The notes under the pieces are model-generated. The model was not told the origin of the DNA. It did no database searches and saw nothing but the letters and a program-made list of their open reading frames with translations. A program made the translations under genes and the position numbers. This document shows positions 9,513 to 17,261 of a stretch of 64,000 nt of DNA, piece by piece (position 1 is the stretch's first letter; each line of letters starts with the position of its first letter). Source of the DNA: Ferdinandcohnia sp036962705 (GTDB lineage Bacteria; Bacillota; Bacilli; Bacillales; Bacillaceae_L); assembly GCF_036962705.1 (NCBI RefSeq), contig NZ_JBALOQ010000002.1, positions 1 to 64,000 on the forward strand. Direction: 5' to 3'.

Positions 9513-10337
9513 TTATGATGATTGGTAACCTGATGTTCCAGTGGAATTACCTTTTTCAGCGTCAAATGCCTTCTTGATGGCTTTCCGCAATTGACGTTCA
9601 ACTTCCCACTGCTCGCCATTTACTGTTTTAGCTATTACACGTAACACAATATCAGAGGTTCCAATTTCTTGAACACCAATGACTTTTGGCCCGTCGACAA
9701 TAGATGGATTATCGGCAGCAACTTGATCACAAGCCTCTTGCATCACGATAATGGCTTGATCAATGTCCTCGTCGTAAGCAATTTTTATATCAACAAGTGC
9801 GCGCATATTTCCTCTAGAATGGTTGCTCACAGTCTTAATGTCACGATTCGGAATATAATGTAAGGTTCCATCAAATCCTCGGATTTGCGTAGTACGTAAT
9901 CCTACAGATTCAACAACACCATCAAGTGCTCCAAGGGTTACATAATCGCTCACATCAATTTGCTTCTCTAATAATAAGAAGAAGCCAGTTACAACATCAC
10001 TTACTAGTCCCTGTGCACCAAATCCAATTGCCAGTCCCACGACTCCAGCACCGGCAATCAGACTTGCAACAGGGATATTAAAAATGTCAAAAATGGAAGC
10101 AACTAAAATAAAGATCAACGTGTAGGAGAGAATGTTTTCCATAAGCTTTTGAAGCGTGTGCGCTCGTCCTAAAGAAATATTTTGTTTATCCTGTAATTTC
10201 GTAAAGGTACGGTCAATGACTTTGTTCCCAATCTTTTTAACAATGATAAACGCAATGAAGATACCGATTAATTTTAAGGCTGTGAAACCTGTATTGATGA
10301 GCAGGGCCTCCCAATTGTAATTGACTAAACCGAACAA
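9513..10337 (-). CDS. Small mechanosensitive channel (MscS family)
   Basis: The 274-residue protein has three hydrophobic N-terminal segments and the pore-lining helix GAGVVGLAIGFGAQGLVSD at about residues 95-113, which is the hallmark of MscS channels, then the beta domain (FFLLLEKQIDVSDYV, GVVESVGLRTTQIR). MscS proteins open under membrane tension and release solutes during osmotic downshock. It resembles Bacillus subtilis YkuT in size. The start is set at a TTG (10337) eight bases after AAGGAAGG; an in-frame ATG 19 codons upstream overlaps the ribosome site and gives a hydrophilic extension that looks unused. Confidence 0.9.
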   Translation of the reverse strand: MFGLVNYNWEALLINTGFTALKLIGIFIAFIIVKKIGNKVIDRTFTKLQDKQNISLGRAHTLQKLMENILSYTLIFILVASIFDIFNIPVASLIAGAGVVGLAIGFGAQGLVSDVVTGFFLLLEKQIDVSDYVTLGALDGVVESVGLRTTQIRGFDGTLHYIPNRDIKTVSNHSRGNMRALVDIKIAYDEDIDQAIIVMQEACDQVAADNPSIVDGPKVIGVQEIGTSDIVLRVIAKTVNGEQWEVERQLRKAIKKAFDAEKGNSTGTSGYQSS

Positions 10338-10413
10338 AATATCATCCTTCCTTATGTCTTTCTTTTTTTCATAGTAAGAGAATACCACATTCAACTAAAA
10401 TGAAACATGCTTC

Positions 10414-10446
10414 TTATAAAAAATCCCCTGTGGTTTCACAGGGGAG
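10414..10446 (-). terminator. Terminator of the CofE-like gene
   Basis: On the minus strand CCCCTGTG pairs with CACAGGGG over four bases and is followed by ATTTTTTAT. Confidence 0.85.
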
Positions 10447-10456
10447 TCGTTTTTAC

Positions 10457-11647
10457 TTATTTTGTATAGTTATCAAAATATCCTTGGATATAGACGAAAG
10501 GAGTACCTTTGTCTCCGCTTCCTGATGTTAAGTCGGAAAGGGAACCGATAAGGTCAGTTAGTCTTCTAGGTGTTGTACCTTGTGCTTCCATTTGACCAAC
10601 AAGGTCACCTTCTTTGTTTGCGATAAACTCTGAAATTGCTTTTTTAAGCTCTTCACCTTTTAAATCAGCAAAATTATTATCAGCAAGGTACTTTAATTTC
10701 ACTTCATTTGGTGTACCTTCAAGGCCTGCAGTAAAGGCAGGGGAAACAACTGGGTCAGCAAGCTCCCAGATCTTTCCGACAGGGTCTTTGAAAGCACCGT
10801 CTCCGTAAACCATAACCTCGACATTTTTACCGGTCTTCTCTTTAAGAAGCTCTTGAATTTTATCAACGATTGGTTGGCAATTGCGAGGGAAAAGCTTTAC
10901 ACTTTCTTCCGTTGCTTTATTTGAGCCAAGTAAACCATATTGTTCATTATAGCCGCTACCGTTGATTGATTCAGAAAGAATATTGTCAAGGCTGTAGACC
11001 TTTTCGCCACCATTTTCTTTTAAAATTTTCTTTGTACGGAATCTCGTGTGAATGTCACAAGTTAAAACGCTCTTTGTATAGTCAAGAATGGTTTTTGGAT
11101 TGTTTGAGAAGATAACCTCACATTCAACTCCATATTCTTCGACTAACGATTTATAGTAATCAATGTAATCTACGCCAGTAAAGGGATGTGTATTGTGTCC
11201 GAAAAGGTCACGGAATTGTTGTTCTGTTAAAACATCTGTCCAAGGGTTTACACCTTTTTCATCAAGAAGATCTAGGTCCACTAAATGGTTCCCAACTTCA
11301 TCTGATGGATAGCTTAACATAAGTACGATTTTTTTGGCGCCTTTCGCAATTCCACGAAGATTGATCGCAAAACGGTTACGGCTTAGGATTGGGAAAATTA
11401 CACCGATTGTGTCGTTGCCAAATTTTGCCTCTACATCCTTCGAGATATCATTAATTGTCGCGTAGTTACCTTGAGCACGAGCCACAATAGACTCAGTTAC
11501 AGTCACGATGTCTTTATCTTGGATAGCAAAGCCTTCAACATCTGAAGCCGTTAATACAGTATCAACAACGATTTGCTCAATGCTATCACCTTTATTGATG
11601 ATCGGACCACGTAAACCCCTTACAACTGTTCCTACTACTCTTTCCAA
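10457..11647 (-). CDS. CofE-like protein (coenzyme F420-0 gamma-glutamyl ligase family)
   Basis: The 396-residue protein has the overall layout of the PF01996 family: an N-terminal RGLRGPIINKGDSI segment, VTESIVARAQG, a PILSRNRFAINLRGIA segment and the C-terminal GDGAFKDPVG and DLIGSLSDLTSG stretches. The family founder adds glutamates to F420-0, but no other F420 gene is present and Bacillaceae are not normally F420 producers, so a different gamma-glutamyl or amide ligation is likely. It is transcribed alone, divergent from a LysR regulator. The start is a TTG at 11647 eight bases after AGGAG; an upstream GTG at 11656 sits too close to that site. No membrane segment or signal peptide is seen. 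Confidence 0.75.
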   Translation of the reverse strand: MERVVGTVVRGLRGPIINKGDSIEQIVVDTVLTASDVEGFAIQDKDIVTVTESIVARAQGNYATINDISKDVEAKFGNDTIGVIFPILSRNRFAINLRGIAKGAKKIVLMLSYPSDEVGNHLVDLDLLDEKGVNPWTDVLTEQQFRDLFGHNTHPFTGVDYIDYYKSLVEEYGVECEVIFSNNPKTILDYTKSVLTCDIHTRFRTKKILKENGGEKVYSLDNILSESINGSGYNEQYGLLGSNKATEESVKLFPRNCQPIVDKIQELLKEKTGKNVEVMVYGDGAFKDPVGKIWELADPVVSPAFTAGLEGTPNEVKLKYLADNNFADLKGEELKKAISEFIANKEGDLVGQMEAQGTTPRRLTDLIGSLSDLTSGSGDKGTPFVYIQGYFDNYTK

Positions 11648-11765
11648 AACAATCACTCCTACATACTGATAAGATTAATGTAAATATTATCTATTAGTAC
11701 TATACATCTATTATGTGATATAAGTAAAATTAATATATCTAATAATGGGTATAAGGGTGAGTTAT

Positions 11766-12674
11766 ATGATAGGTAAATTAGATTTATATAAGGTTTTTAG
11801 TATAGTTGCTAAGAATGGGAGTTTTTCGAAGGCAGCAAAGGACCTTTTCATGACACAGCCGGCAGTCAGCCAGGCGATGATGCAATTGGAAAGGGAACTA
11901 GATATAAGGCTGTTTAATCGTACGCCAAAAGGGGTTACTTTGACAAACGAGGGGAAATTATTATTTGAATATGTCCAATCTGCTATGAATCTACTCAATG
12001 TCGGTGAGGAAATGATTTTAGAATTCAAAAATTTATCTAAAGGCGAATTGAGAATTGGTGTGGGGGATACGATTTCTAAATACTTTTTGCTGACGTATTT
12101 AGAAACCTTTCACAATGAATATCCGAATATCAAGTTTATCATTGAAAACGGGACCACCCAGGAGCTTATATCTTTATTGAAGTTGGGGGAGGTTGATCTT
12201 GCAATTTGTAACTTCCCAGTGGATGATCCAACCCTTGCACAAATCCCATGCATGGATATCCATGATATTTTTGTGTGTGGTGAAAATTACAAAAAGCTCT
12301 TACCAAAACAGGTGAGTGTAACTGAATTAATGAAGTATCCGTTAATTTTTCTTGAACCAAAATCAGTTTCCCGGAAATATGTAGATGAGTATTTGTTATC
12401 GAAGGGTTTAAGGATTTCACCCGAATTTGAACTGGGTTCCCATGACTTGCTATTAGAATTTGCAAAAATCAATCTAGGAATTGCTTGTGTCACCAAGGAG
12501 TTTTCACAAGAATATTTAAAAAAGGGCATCTTACATGAGGTGCACCTAAAAGAAAAAATCCCAAAACGAAGCATCGGCATCTGCTACGTCAAAAACGTTC
12601 CACTATCATCGGCATCTACAAAGTTTGTCGAGATCATAAGGAACCACGGGGACGGTTCTCCTAGTTCCATTTAA
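11766..12674 (+). CDS. LysR-family regulator
   Basis: The 302-residue protein has a LysR helix-turn-helix at residues 1-60 (GSFSKAAKDLFMTQPAVSQAM, cut here to its recognisable core AAKDLFMTQPAVSQ) and a periplasmic-binding-like effector domain. It resembles the CysL/YwfK group in general form. It faces away from the CofE-like gene across a 118-bp AT-rich gap and may control it. The ATG at 11766 follows AAGGGTGAG; the earlier ATG at 11745 lacks a ribosome site. The final 11 residues are encoded by a dispersed GGAACC/CCGTCCC repeat, so the natural C-terminus has probably been replaced by repeat insertion. Confidence 0.85.
   Translation: MIGKLDLYKVFSIVAKNGSFSKAAKDLFMTQPAVSQAMMQLERELDIRLFNRTPKGVTLTNEGKLLFEYVQSAMNLLNVGEEMILEFKNLSKGELRIGVGDTISKYFLLTYLETFHNEYPNIKFIIENGTTQELISLLKLGEVDLAICNFPVDDPTLAQIPCMDIHDIFVCGENYKKLLPKQVSVTELMKYPLIFLEPKSVSRKYVDEYLLSKGLRISPEFELGSHDLLLEFAKINLGIACVTKEFSQEYLKKGILHEVHLKEKIPKRSIGICYVKNVPLSSASTKFVEIIRNHGDGSPSSI
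12640..12668. repeat. REP-like hairpin overlapping the LysR 3' end
   Basis: GGAACCACGGGGACGGTTCT followed by CCTAGTTCC is one copy of the dispersed GGAACC/CCGTCCC family and lies inside the coding frame. Confidence 0.65.
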
Positions 12675-12745
12675 CTTTAATCATCCGGGATTCAAACCCC
12701 GGATGATTAATCGGGTGCATATACGCTAAGGCGTATGTGGCAACG
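12672..12745. repeat. Partial copy of the hairpin + ACGCC/GGCGT intergenic repeat
   Basis: A stem ATCATCCGGG/CCCGGATGAT starts right at the LysR stop codon and is followed by the palindrome CATATACGC-TAA-GGCGTATGTG and by GTGGCAACGTC. The last two elements recur in the copies at 36137, 40620 and 49681. The hairpin probably also terminates lysR transcription although no long T-run follows. Confidence 0.6.
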
Positions 12746-12756
12746 TCCCATGGTAC

Positions 12757-13458
12757 TTAATCGACATAGTAAATTTTTGAATTGGTAGCATCATAGCAAT
12801 AAAGTCTTCCACCATATGCACAGCCACCATCAATGCCGATGATGTTATTACCACCGAAATACATTTCGTTGCTTTTATGTAAGTATTTTGTAGGTGTATG
12901 GCCGAATACTACCGTTTTTTCACCAGTATATCCATTGTGAAATTCCTCTCGAATCCAGACGAGTAGATGAGGGTCTGTAGATTCTAATGTTGTTTCAGGA
13001 TGAACACCCGCATGAACAAAAATATGTGTATCCGTTTCATAGTAGTAAGAAAACTCCTTGAGGATTTCTATATGAGGGCGGATTTCTTCATTCATTTCAA
13101 GAAGGTTTGGCATTTCCTCTGTTGTGTACCAATAGTTTGCATCATCTTTTTCAATGTGGTAACCGTAATTTTGTAGGGTTTTAATCCCACCATTGTAAAA
13201 CCACCTCTTGACACTCATCGAATCGGCACGAAAGGCATCCATCATCATTTTCTCATGATTGCCTATTAAGGCAACCGCACCTTCATTTCGTAATTGAATC
13301 ACTTTATCTAAAACCGCCCTTGATTGTGGGCCACGATCAATGTAGTCTCCTAACAATAAAAGTTGATCATGCTTATGATCATAGTGTACAAGATCTAATA
13401 GTCGCTCAAATTTATTTAAATCCCCATGAATATCACTAATAGCAAGCATTCGCTTCAC
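12757..13458 (-). CDS. PPP-type metallophosphoesterase (serine/threonine phosphatase or diadenosine hydrolase like)
   Basis: The 233-residue protein carries the dimetal motifs in order: ISDIHGDL near residue 8, GDYIDRG near 39 and GNHEKM near 66, then a late His in VFVHAGVH and GHTPT. These are the GDxHG, GDxxDRG and GNHE motifs of PPP phosphatases, also found in bacterial ApaH-like and PrpE enzymes. It can hydrolyse phosphoproteins or dinucleoside polyphosphates; which one is open. It is monocistronic and soluble. Confidence 0.85.
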   Translation of the reverse strand: MKRMLAISDIHGDLNKFERLLDLVHYDHKHDQLLLLGDYIDRGPQSRAVLDKVIQLRNEGAVALIGNHEKMMMDAFRADSMSVKRWFYNGGIKTLQNYGYHIEKDDANYWYTTEEMPNLLEMNEEIRPHIEILKEFSYYYETDTHIFVHAGVHPETTLESTDPHLLVWIREEFHNGYTGEKTVVFGHTPTKYLHKSNEMYFGGNNIIGIDGGCAYGGRLYCYDATNSKIYYVD

Positions 13459-13592
13459 ACATCACACAACCTTTTTCACTTAGGTTCTTCTATTTTATCA
13501 CACCCTTGTTCTTAATGAGGAATAGCCAATTTTGTATAATCTTTTTTAATTCAAAAATACTAAAGGTATCCGAAGAAAAGAGTGTGCTGTAT

Positions 13593-14258
13593 ATGAAATT
13601 AAAAAATCAGTTATCTGTTGCTTTGATCCTTTTCCTTTTTTCACTTCTCGTGTTTAGTTTACTTGCCTATTTTGTTCATGGTCATGATATTATTCGTTTC
13701 GATAACCATGTCATATCGCTAGTGCAGGGTATGGAGTCCCCGTGGCTTACCTCTCTAATGAAGTTTCTTTCGTTTATTGGTTCAGCACCGGTTATCATTG
13801 TATTATCTATTTTTATTTTGTTTTTTCTATATAAAGTATTGAAGCATCGTTATGAACTCATTTTGTTTGTTGGGGTAATGATTGGGTCACCGATTTTGAA
13901 CTATATACTAAAGGGGTTGTTCCAACGGGCTAGACCGGATTTTCATCGATTGGTTGAAATCTCAGGCTATAGCTTCCCGAGTGGACATGCGATGAGTGCT
14001 TTTACGTTTTATGGGATCTTCACGTTCCTGTTGTGGCGTCATATTCCAGTATGGTGGGGGAGAACAGCACTTCTTTTATTTAGTGGAATAATGATTTTCG
14101 GAATTGGGATGAGTCGGATTTATTTGGGGGTCCATTACCCAACCGATATTATCGGCGGTTATTTTGCAAGTGCCACTTGGCTAGGATTTTCGATTTGGAC
14201 CTTTCAGTGGTTCAAAGAAAGACGCTCACTAAAGTATACGAGGTTGGAAACGGGATGA
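13593..14258 (+). CDS. PAP2-family membrane phosphatase
   Basis: The 221-residue membrane protein has about six hydrophobic segments and all three phosphatidate phosphatase motifs: KGLFQRARP, YSFPSGHAMS and SRIYLGVHYPTD. Such enzymes remove phosphate from phosphatidylglycerol phosphate or undecaprenyl pyrophosphate on the outer face of the membrane, feeding lipid or cell-wall carrier recycling. The ATG at 13593 gives a usual PAP2 N-terminus; an additional 29 in-frame codons upstream look non-coding. Confidence 0.88.
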   Translation: MKLKNQLSVALILFLFSLLVFSLLAYFVHGHDIIRFDNHVISLVQGMESPWLTSLMKFLSFIGSAPVIIVLSIFILFFLYKVLKHRYELILFVGVMIGSPILNYILKGLFQRARPDFHRLVEISGYSFPSGHAMSAFTFYGIFTFLLWRHIPVWWGRTALLLFSGIMIFGIGMSRIYLGVHYPTDIIGGYFASATWLGFSIWTFQWFKERRSLKYTRLETG

Positions 14259-14266
14259 ATTGCCTA

Positions 14267-14297
14267 GGGGAACCACAGGAACCGTCCCCGTGGTTCC
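14267..14297. repeat. REP-like hairpin after the PAP2 gene
   Basis: GGAACCAC (14269-14276) pairs with GTGGTTCC (14290-14297) around AGGAACCGTCCCC; copy of the dispersed family. It may stabilise or end the PAP2 transcript. Confidence 0.65.
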
Positions 14298-14326
14298 ATG
14301 TGTCGAAACATAGGGAAATGTTTTAA

Positions 14327-14355
14327 TTGAAAATGTAAGCGCTATCAATTATAAT
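14327..14355 (+). promoter_or_regulatory. Sigma-A promoter with a perfect cre site in its spacer
   Basis: TTGAAA (14327-14332) and TATAAT (14350-14355) are separated by exactly 17 bp. The spacer begins with ATGTAAGCGCTATCAA (14333-14348), which matches the published CcpA operator consensus WTGNNARCGNWWWCAW at every position. A cre inside the core promoter implies carbon catabolite repression. No large gene follows; a terminator lies about 130 bp downstream. Confidence 0.8.
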
Positions 14356-14361
14356 AAAGTC

Positions 14362-14508
14362 AGGTGGATGACATGTGTGGTCATCGTGGTATTTGGCGAA
14401 GGTGGGGCCGATACTGTAGTGGATTAACACGTTAATGAGTAAATTTTTAAAGTATTCTTTAAAAAGGGGCCTTTTAATTCGTGTGCGAATTAATAAGGTC
14501 TCTTTTCT
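14362..14508 (+). ncRNA. Predicted CcpA-repressed small RNA of about 145 nt
   Basis: The segment is bounded by a strong promoter with a cre (14327-14355) and by a hairpin GGCCTTTTAATTCG / CGAATTAA-AAGGTC (14468-14500) followed by TCTTTTCTTG, an intrinsic terminator. Between them there is a G-rich stretch (GGTGGGGCC, about 14401) and only one very short reading frame with a plausible ribosome site. It is therefore either a regulatory RNA or a dual RNA/micropeptide gene. CcpA-controlled sRNAs are known in Firmicutes (SR1 of B. subtilis, RsaI of staphylococci); I do not claim homology to either. Confidence 0.6.
14373..14435 (+). CDS. Possible 20-residue micropeptide inside the small RNA
   Basis: An ATG five bases after AGGTGG opens a 20-codon frame (begins MCGHRGIW, ends CSGLTR) that is rich in Arg, Gly and Trp. 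The ribosome site is reasonable, but such short frames occur by chance, and nothing about the peptide is recognisable. Confidence 0.25.
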   Translation: MCGHRGIWRRWGRYCSGLTR

Positions 14509-14552
14509 TGTGGATTGATCGACATTTGTTCTAAGAAAATAGTTTTTATTCG

Positions 14553-14588
14553 GAAACAAAAGCCTGCATCGTTTAACTGATGCAGGCT
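14553..14588 (-). terminator. Terminator of the metallophosphoesterase gene
   Basis: AGCCTGCAT (14561) pairs with ATGCAGGCT (14580-14588); on the minus strand it is followed by TTTTGTTT. Confidence 0.85.
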
Positions 14589-14593
14589 TACGT

Positions 14594-15370
14594 CTAAATT
14601 TCTTCTTCAGCATTTTTAGTGTTCCATTCATGAGGGTAATAGCCAAGGGGATTGCAAATTATTTCGATTCCGTTATAGTGCTCATGGTATCTGGTATGAA
14701 TGTGTCCAAAAATATATTTTTTCACTTGATATTTTTCCGCAAGTTCACCGAAATGCTTACTTCCCATCATGGCGTTGAAGAAATCCCAACTAGGGTCGTT
14801 CTTTACTTGAATATATCGGGAGAAAGGGACGACATGTGTGACCATAATGATATTTTTACCCTCAAATTCTTTCAACCAGCCTTCAAGTTTTTCGAGGTAT
14901 CGTTTCGTTTCACCTTGATCAGAACTTGGCCAATGAGCACTTGTTTTATCTGGCCAAGTAAAATCATTAAATATTCCAATTGCAAACTGTTCCTCTGTAT
15001 ATCCCTCAATTCGGTAAGTGTAGTCATACCAGCCTCTATCACCAATTACGACCCAGCTTTCGTTCAATTCGACTGGGCCATTCCCTAGATTGCCTGGAAA
15101 TTCAAGCAGTTTTTCATATGCAGTTTTAGAGTCCTCATGGTAAATATCATGATTTCCATGTACGAATAAAAGTTTCATTTTTGGAAATTCCTCTTGCAGC
15201 TGATTCAACAGACCTAGGCTTTTTACAGGACCAGCCGTCATGTCCCCACTAATGATAAAAACTTCGGGTGTGTTGATTGTAATCCATTTTATTAATTGTG
15301 ACACGATATCCATCCCCGTATTTTTGCGATTCAAACCCACGTGAATATCGGATAAAACAGCAATCTTCAT
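14594..15370 (-). CDS. Calcineurin-like metallophosphoesterase
   Basis: The 258-residue protein has the motifs LSDIHVG near residue 6, ISGDMTAGP near 40, GNHDIYH near 73, THVVPFS near 177 and FGHIHTRYHEH near 215, the complete set of metal and phosphate ligands of the calcineurin-like superfamily. Substrate cannot be read from sequence; related proteins cleave phosphodiesters or nucleotides. It is a single gene with its own terminator and no signal peptide. Confidence 0.85.
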   Translation of the reverse strand: MKIAVLSDIHVGLNRKNTGMDIVSQLIKWITINTPEVFIISGDMTAGPVKSLGLLNQLQEEFPKMKLLFVHGNHDIYHEDSKTAYEKLLEFPGNLGNGPVELNESWVVIGDRGWYDYTYRIEGYTEEQFAIGIFNDFTWPDKTSAHWPSSDQGETKRYLEKLEGWLKEFEGKNIIMVTHVVPFSRYIQVKNDPSWDFFNAMMGSKHFGELAEKYQVKKYIFGHIHTRYHEHYNGIEIICNPLGYYPHEWNTKNAEEEI

Positions 15371-15713
15371 TTGAACATCCCTTTCATTTCCATTTAGTTA
15401 CATAGTTCTATGTTTCAAGTGATTTTTCCTTCAACCAAGTGTTCTGAGATGAGGGTGGTTAGGGAACCAAGAGAACCGTCCCTCTGGTTCCTACTATGGA
15501 ACTAAATCCTAATGCTTACATTTTTTAGATAATATTTTGATATAATTCTATTTTCTGAAAAGTGTTGCTTTTGGGTATTTTGTGTGATATATTAATGACT
15601 ATCAAATTGATGTTTGTAAGCAAGCCAGTTTCTAGTATAATATTATGCTCTAGATATGTTATCGGGAAAAACTATCATCAGTAGATGTCTAGGGTGTTTC
15701 AGGAGGTATAAAT
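15371..15713. other. 343-bp gap upstream of brnQ
   Basis: The gap holds one REP-like hairpin (15462-15491; GGGAACCAAGAGAACCGTCC then CTCTGGTTCC) and a sigma-A-like promoter (15613-15641). The remaining roughly 120 bp are AT-rich and I see no T-box or CodY-type element that I can support. Confidence 0.5.
15613..15641 (+). promoter_or_regulatory. Likely brnQ promoter
   Basis: TTTGTA (15613-15618), 17 bp, then TATAAT (15636-15641). The transcript would have a leader of about 65 nt before AGGAGG and the ATG at 15714. Confidence 0.5.
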
Positions 15714-17057
15714 ATGTCATCAAGAGATTCATTTAGCTACTTAATAGCAGTAGGGTTTATGTTATTTGCATTGTTCTTCGGAGCAGGGAATTTAATTTTT
15801 CCAGTACAATTAGGTCAGTTAGCTGGAGAGAATGTCTTTTCAGCGAATTTGGGCTTTCTTATAACAGGTGTAGGTTTACCGGTTCTAGGTATTTTGGCTT
15901 TAGCATTCTCTGGAAAGAGCGATTTGGAGTCACTAGCTGGTCGAGTTAATCCGCTATATGCAGTATTCTTTACAGTTGCTCTTTATTTAACAATTGGTCC
16001 GTTATTTGCAATTCCAAGAACAAATACGGCTTCTTATGAAATTGGGATCGCACCATTTGTTTCGAACCCTGCAAGCCCTATTCCATTGGTTATTTTTACA
16101 ATTATATTCTTCGGATTAACCTTATATTTTTCATTGAAGTCAAGTAAAATTGTTGATATTGTTGGAAAGATTTTAACACCGATTTTATTAATCGTTATTG
16201 CAATTCTTATAATTGCAGCATTTGTAAACCCAATTGGGGCGATTCAAGAGCCTACAAAAACCTATATGGCAAATAGCTTCTTTAAAGGGTTCCAAGAGGG
16301 CTATAATACAATGGATGCACTTGCAGCATTTGTATTTGGAATTATCGTCATTAACATCATGAAAGAACGCGGTGCAAAAACGAAAAAAGAAATTATGATA
16401 TCAACAGGTAAAGTGGCAATAATTGCAGGAGTATTACTTGGAGTTATCTATTCTTCACTCGCATTTTTAGGCGCAACAAGTGTAGATGGCCTAGGAATTT
16501 TAGAAAATGGTGGTGCTGTTCTAGCGGCTGCTTCTCAACATTACTTTGGATGGTATGGAAAAATCATTCTTGCAGTAATTGTAATTGCAGCGTGTTTAAC
16601 GACAAGTATTGGACTTATCACATCATGTGCTACTTATTTCACAAAACTAATTCCTGCTTTATCTTATAAGAAGTGGGCTGTTATCTTTACTTTATTCAGT
16701 GCTGTTATTTCTAACTTTGGATTAAATACGATTATTAGTTTCTCTGTTCCAGTTTTAGTTATGCTGTATCCATTAGCAATGTGTTTAATGGCATTAACTT
16801 TCTTACACCCATTATTCAAAGGGCGTAAGGAAGTATACCAAGGAAGTATTTTAGTTACATTCATCCTAAGTATTAATGATGGATTGAATGCGGCTGGTGT
16901 TAAAATTGCTGCAATTAATGATGTATTTACAGCGGCACTTCCTCTTTATACTGTAGGATTAGGTTGGATTATTCCTGCTATTGTCGGTGGGCTAATCGGA
17001 TTATTAGTTAGCATTATTAAACATGGTTCTCTAAATGCAGAGCCAATTGAAGAATAG
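15714..17057 (+). CDS. brnQ: Branched-chain amino acid:cation symporter (BrnQ/BraB)
   Basis: The 447-residue membrane protein has about twelve hydrophobic segments and the family opening GFMLFALFFGAGNLIFP, with YNTMDALAAFVFG in the middle. LIVCS transporters import isoleucine, leucine and valine with Na+ or H+. The length is usual for the family. It is a single gene ending at a terminator. Bacillus genomes carry several paralogues (brnQ, braB), so the exact symbol is uncertain. Confidence 0.88.
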   Translation: MSSRDSFSYLIAVGFMLFALFFGAGNLIFPVQLGQLAGENVFSANLGFLITGVGLPVLGILALAFSGKSDLESLAGRVNPLYAVFFTVALYLTIGPLFAIPRTNTASYEIGIAPFVSNPASPIPLVIFTIIFFGLTLYFSLKSSKIVDIVGKILTPILLIVIAILIIAAFVNPIGAIQEPTKTYMANSFFKGFQEGYNTMDALAAFVFGIIVINIMKERGAKTKKEIMISTGKVAIIAGVLLGVIYSSLAFLGATSVDGLGILENGGAVLAAASQHYFGWYGKIILAVIVIAACLTTSIGLITSCATYFTKLIPALSYKKWAVIFTLFSAVISNFGLNTIISFSVPVLVMLYPLAMCLMALTFLHPLFKGRKEVYQGSILVTFILSINDGLNAAGVKIAAINDVFTAALPLYTVGLGWIIPAIVGGLIGLLVSIIKHGSLNAEPIEE

Positions 17058-17064
17058 GATGAAA

Positions 17065-17102
17065 GGCTACTCGAGACGTATTGTCGTGAGTAGCCCTTTT
17101 TT
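17065..17102 (+). terminator. Terminator of brnQ
   Basis: GGCTACTC pairs with GAGTAGCC, followed by six T. Confidence 0.85.
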
Positions 17103-17120
17103 ATGCAAATAATCATGAAC

Positions 17121-17231
17121 TTTGTAATAATTTTATATCTTGTTATAATTAAAAGTAGGATTGTTACTGGTCAAGAAGGCAAAACCTAAGTAAAGTGTTT
17201 CTTTTTGGGGACAGTTTATTTAGGTTTTTTC
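17121..17231 (+). promoter_or_regulatory. Promoter, RAT and conditional terminator before the HAD gene
   Basis: Promoter TTTGTA-17 bp-TATAAT (17121-17149). The transcript start is at once followed by GGATTGTTACTGGTCAAG (17158 on) leading to GGCAAAACCTAAG, a ribonucleic antiterminator (RAT) of the BglG/LicT type. The RAT 3' half, AAACCTAAGTAAA (17182-17194), pairs with TTTATTTAGGTTT (17215-17227) in a terminator that ends in T6. This is the classic mutually exclusive arrangement: an active BglG-type protein binds the RAT and prevents termination. The antiterminator gene lies one gene downstream. Confidence 0.85.
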
Positions 17232-17261
17232 ATTTTTATTAACGAGAGAGGGATTTGGGAT

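Noticed and set aside
14323..14646. 107-codon minus-strand ORF
   Set aside because: It runs through the terminator of the metallophosphoesterase gene and the small RNA promoter on the other strand, and has no recognisable content.
15371..15713. T-box leader before brnQ
   Set aside because: No AGGGTGGNACCGCG T-box core and no specifier-loop arrangement could be found.
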